A DNA stretch of 64,000 bases from Hyphomicrobiales bacterium (GTDB lineage: Bacteria; Pseudomonadota; Alphaproteobacteria; Rhizobiales; Rhizobiaceae), in contig UBMI01000010.1 of assembly GCA_900466475.1 (NCBI GenBank), positions 124,001 through 188,000 on the forward strand, written 5' to 3'. Each line of letters starts with the position of its first letter. Within the stretch, counting starts at the first letter, position 1. The position numbers were made by a program, and so were the translations under genes. This document shows, one piece after another, positions 63,739 through 64,000 of this stretch. Under the pieces are notes generated by a model. That model worked only from the letters and a program-made list of their open reading frames with translations. It did no database searches and was not told the origin of the DNA.

Positions 63739-64000
63739 TCAAAGTCCGATCGCCGTCAGCATGATGAACGTGGCGAAGAGGATGAAATGTGTCATGCCTT
63801 CGATGGCATTCGTTTCGCCGTCGTTGAGGTTGATTGCCGCGGCGATCAGCGTGACCATGACCATCACCGTCTGGACCGGCGACATGGCCATGATGAAGGG
63901 CTGGCCGGTATAGAGCGCGATCGCTTCCATGACCGGCACGGTGAGGATCACCGTCGAGAGGGATGCGCCCATGGCGATGTTGACGGTTGCCTGCATCCGG
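63739..64000 (-). CDS. ChaA-type cation/proton antiporter, C-terminal part only
   Basis: The last 87 or so residues of a membrane antiporter; the gene runs off the window end. The segment NIAMGASLSTVILTVPVMEAIAL matches the second conserved alpha-repeat of the CaCA/ChaA family (Gly-Ala-Ser with flanking Asn), followed by two further hydrophobic helices and a charged loop with NDGETNAIEG. ChaA exchanges calcium or sodium for protons. Its start and N-terminal repeat are not visible. Confidence 0.85.
   Translation of the reverse strand, partial: RMQATVNIAMGASLSTVILTVPVMEAIALYTGQPFIMAMSPVQTVMVMVTLIAAAINLNDGETNAIEGMTHFILFATFIMLTAIGL

Overview
The window looks like an ordinary chromosomal segment from an alphaproteobacterium of the Rhizobiaceae, probably Rhizobium or a close relative. 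The evidence is GC-rich coding sequence, the bc1 complex genes petA-petB-petC, a PetP/PetR-like regulator pair, a second-type ClpS, BA14K and DUF1236 envelope proteins, and the gene sets lgt-midA-pgeF and rplY-pth-ychF. I see no tRNA, rRNA, CRISPR array, prophage or insertion sequence, and nearly all genes look intact.

Layout. 0.1-3.8 kb holds stand-alone enzymes: a phosphoesterase, a Nudix hydrolase, a glutathionyl-hydroquinone reductase-like GST and two acetyltransferases. 3.8-10.6 kb is a minus-strand MoxR, DUF58, BatA/DUF4159 and VWA-like membrane protein operon. 10.8-13.3 kb is DUF1285, CoA pyrophosphatase and CCA-adding enzyme, with overlapping ends. 13.3-17.7 kb has two small proteins, hemF, a Na/Pi symporter and trmL. 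18.1-22.3 kb carries two paralogous ABC exporters flanking an orphan CopG-type gene. 23.5-26.2 kb is petABC, followed by apt, two MaoC genes, a membrane protein and ychF. 30.5-42 kb looks like an old prs-rplY-pth-ychF backbone on the minus strand, now interrupted by two cyclic-di-GMP units: a solute-binding protein with a membrane GGDEF-EAL protein, and an MHYT-PAS-GGDEF-EAL protein followed by a secreted protein gene and a decayed partial copy of it. 42-47 kb is a lipoprotein, a creatinase-like M24 protein, pgeF, midA and lgt. 47.2-49.6 kb is ubiK, ybjN, proC and csaA. 49.6-52.2 kb has an MBL-fold hydrolase, a DUF1349 protein, an SH3/DUF1236 stress protein and a glycine-rich small protein. 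52.8-55.4 kb is a MarR, OmpR and histidine kinase signalling operon. 55.4-64 kb holds an HxlR/SDR pair, a BA14K protein, a cold-shock protein, an EamA transporter, a DUF1176/DUF3052 pair, an aldose sugar dehydrogenase, two tiny membrane proteins, an aspartate aminotransferase and the truncated end of a ChaA-type antiporter.

Most of the window is housekeeping. The points most worth a second look are the solute-binding protein/GGDEF-EAL operon, which resembles NspS-MbaA in layout; the fossil duplicate behind the secreted protein; the creatinase-like protein lacking every metal ligand; a sequence-perfect EcfG-type promoter before the SH3/DUF1236 gene; a short well-initiated ORF in the leader of the first ABC exporter; and several palindromic repeats of rhizobial type. 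I did not find a clear-cut new multi-gene defence or mobile system.
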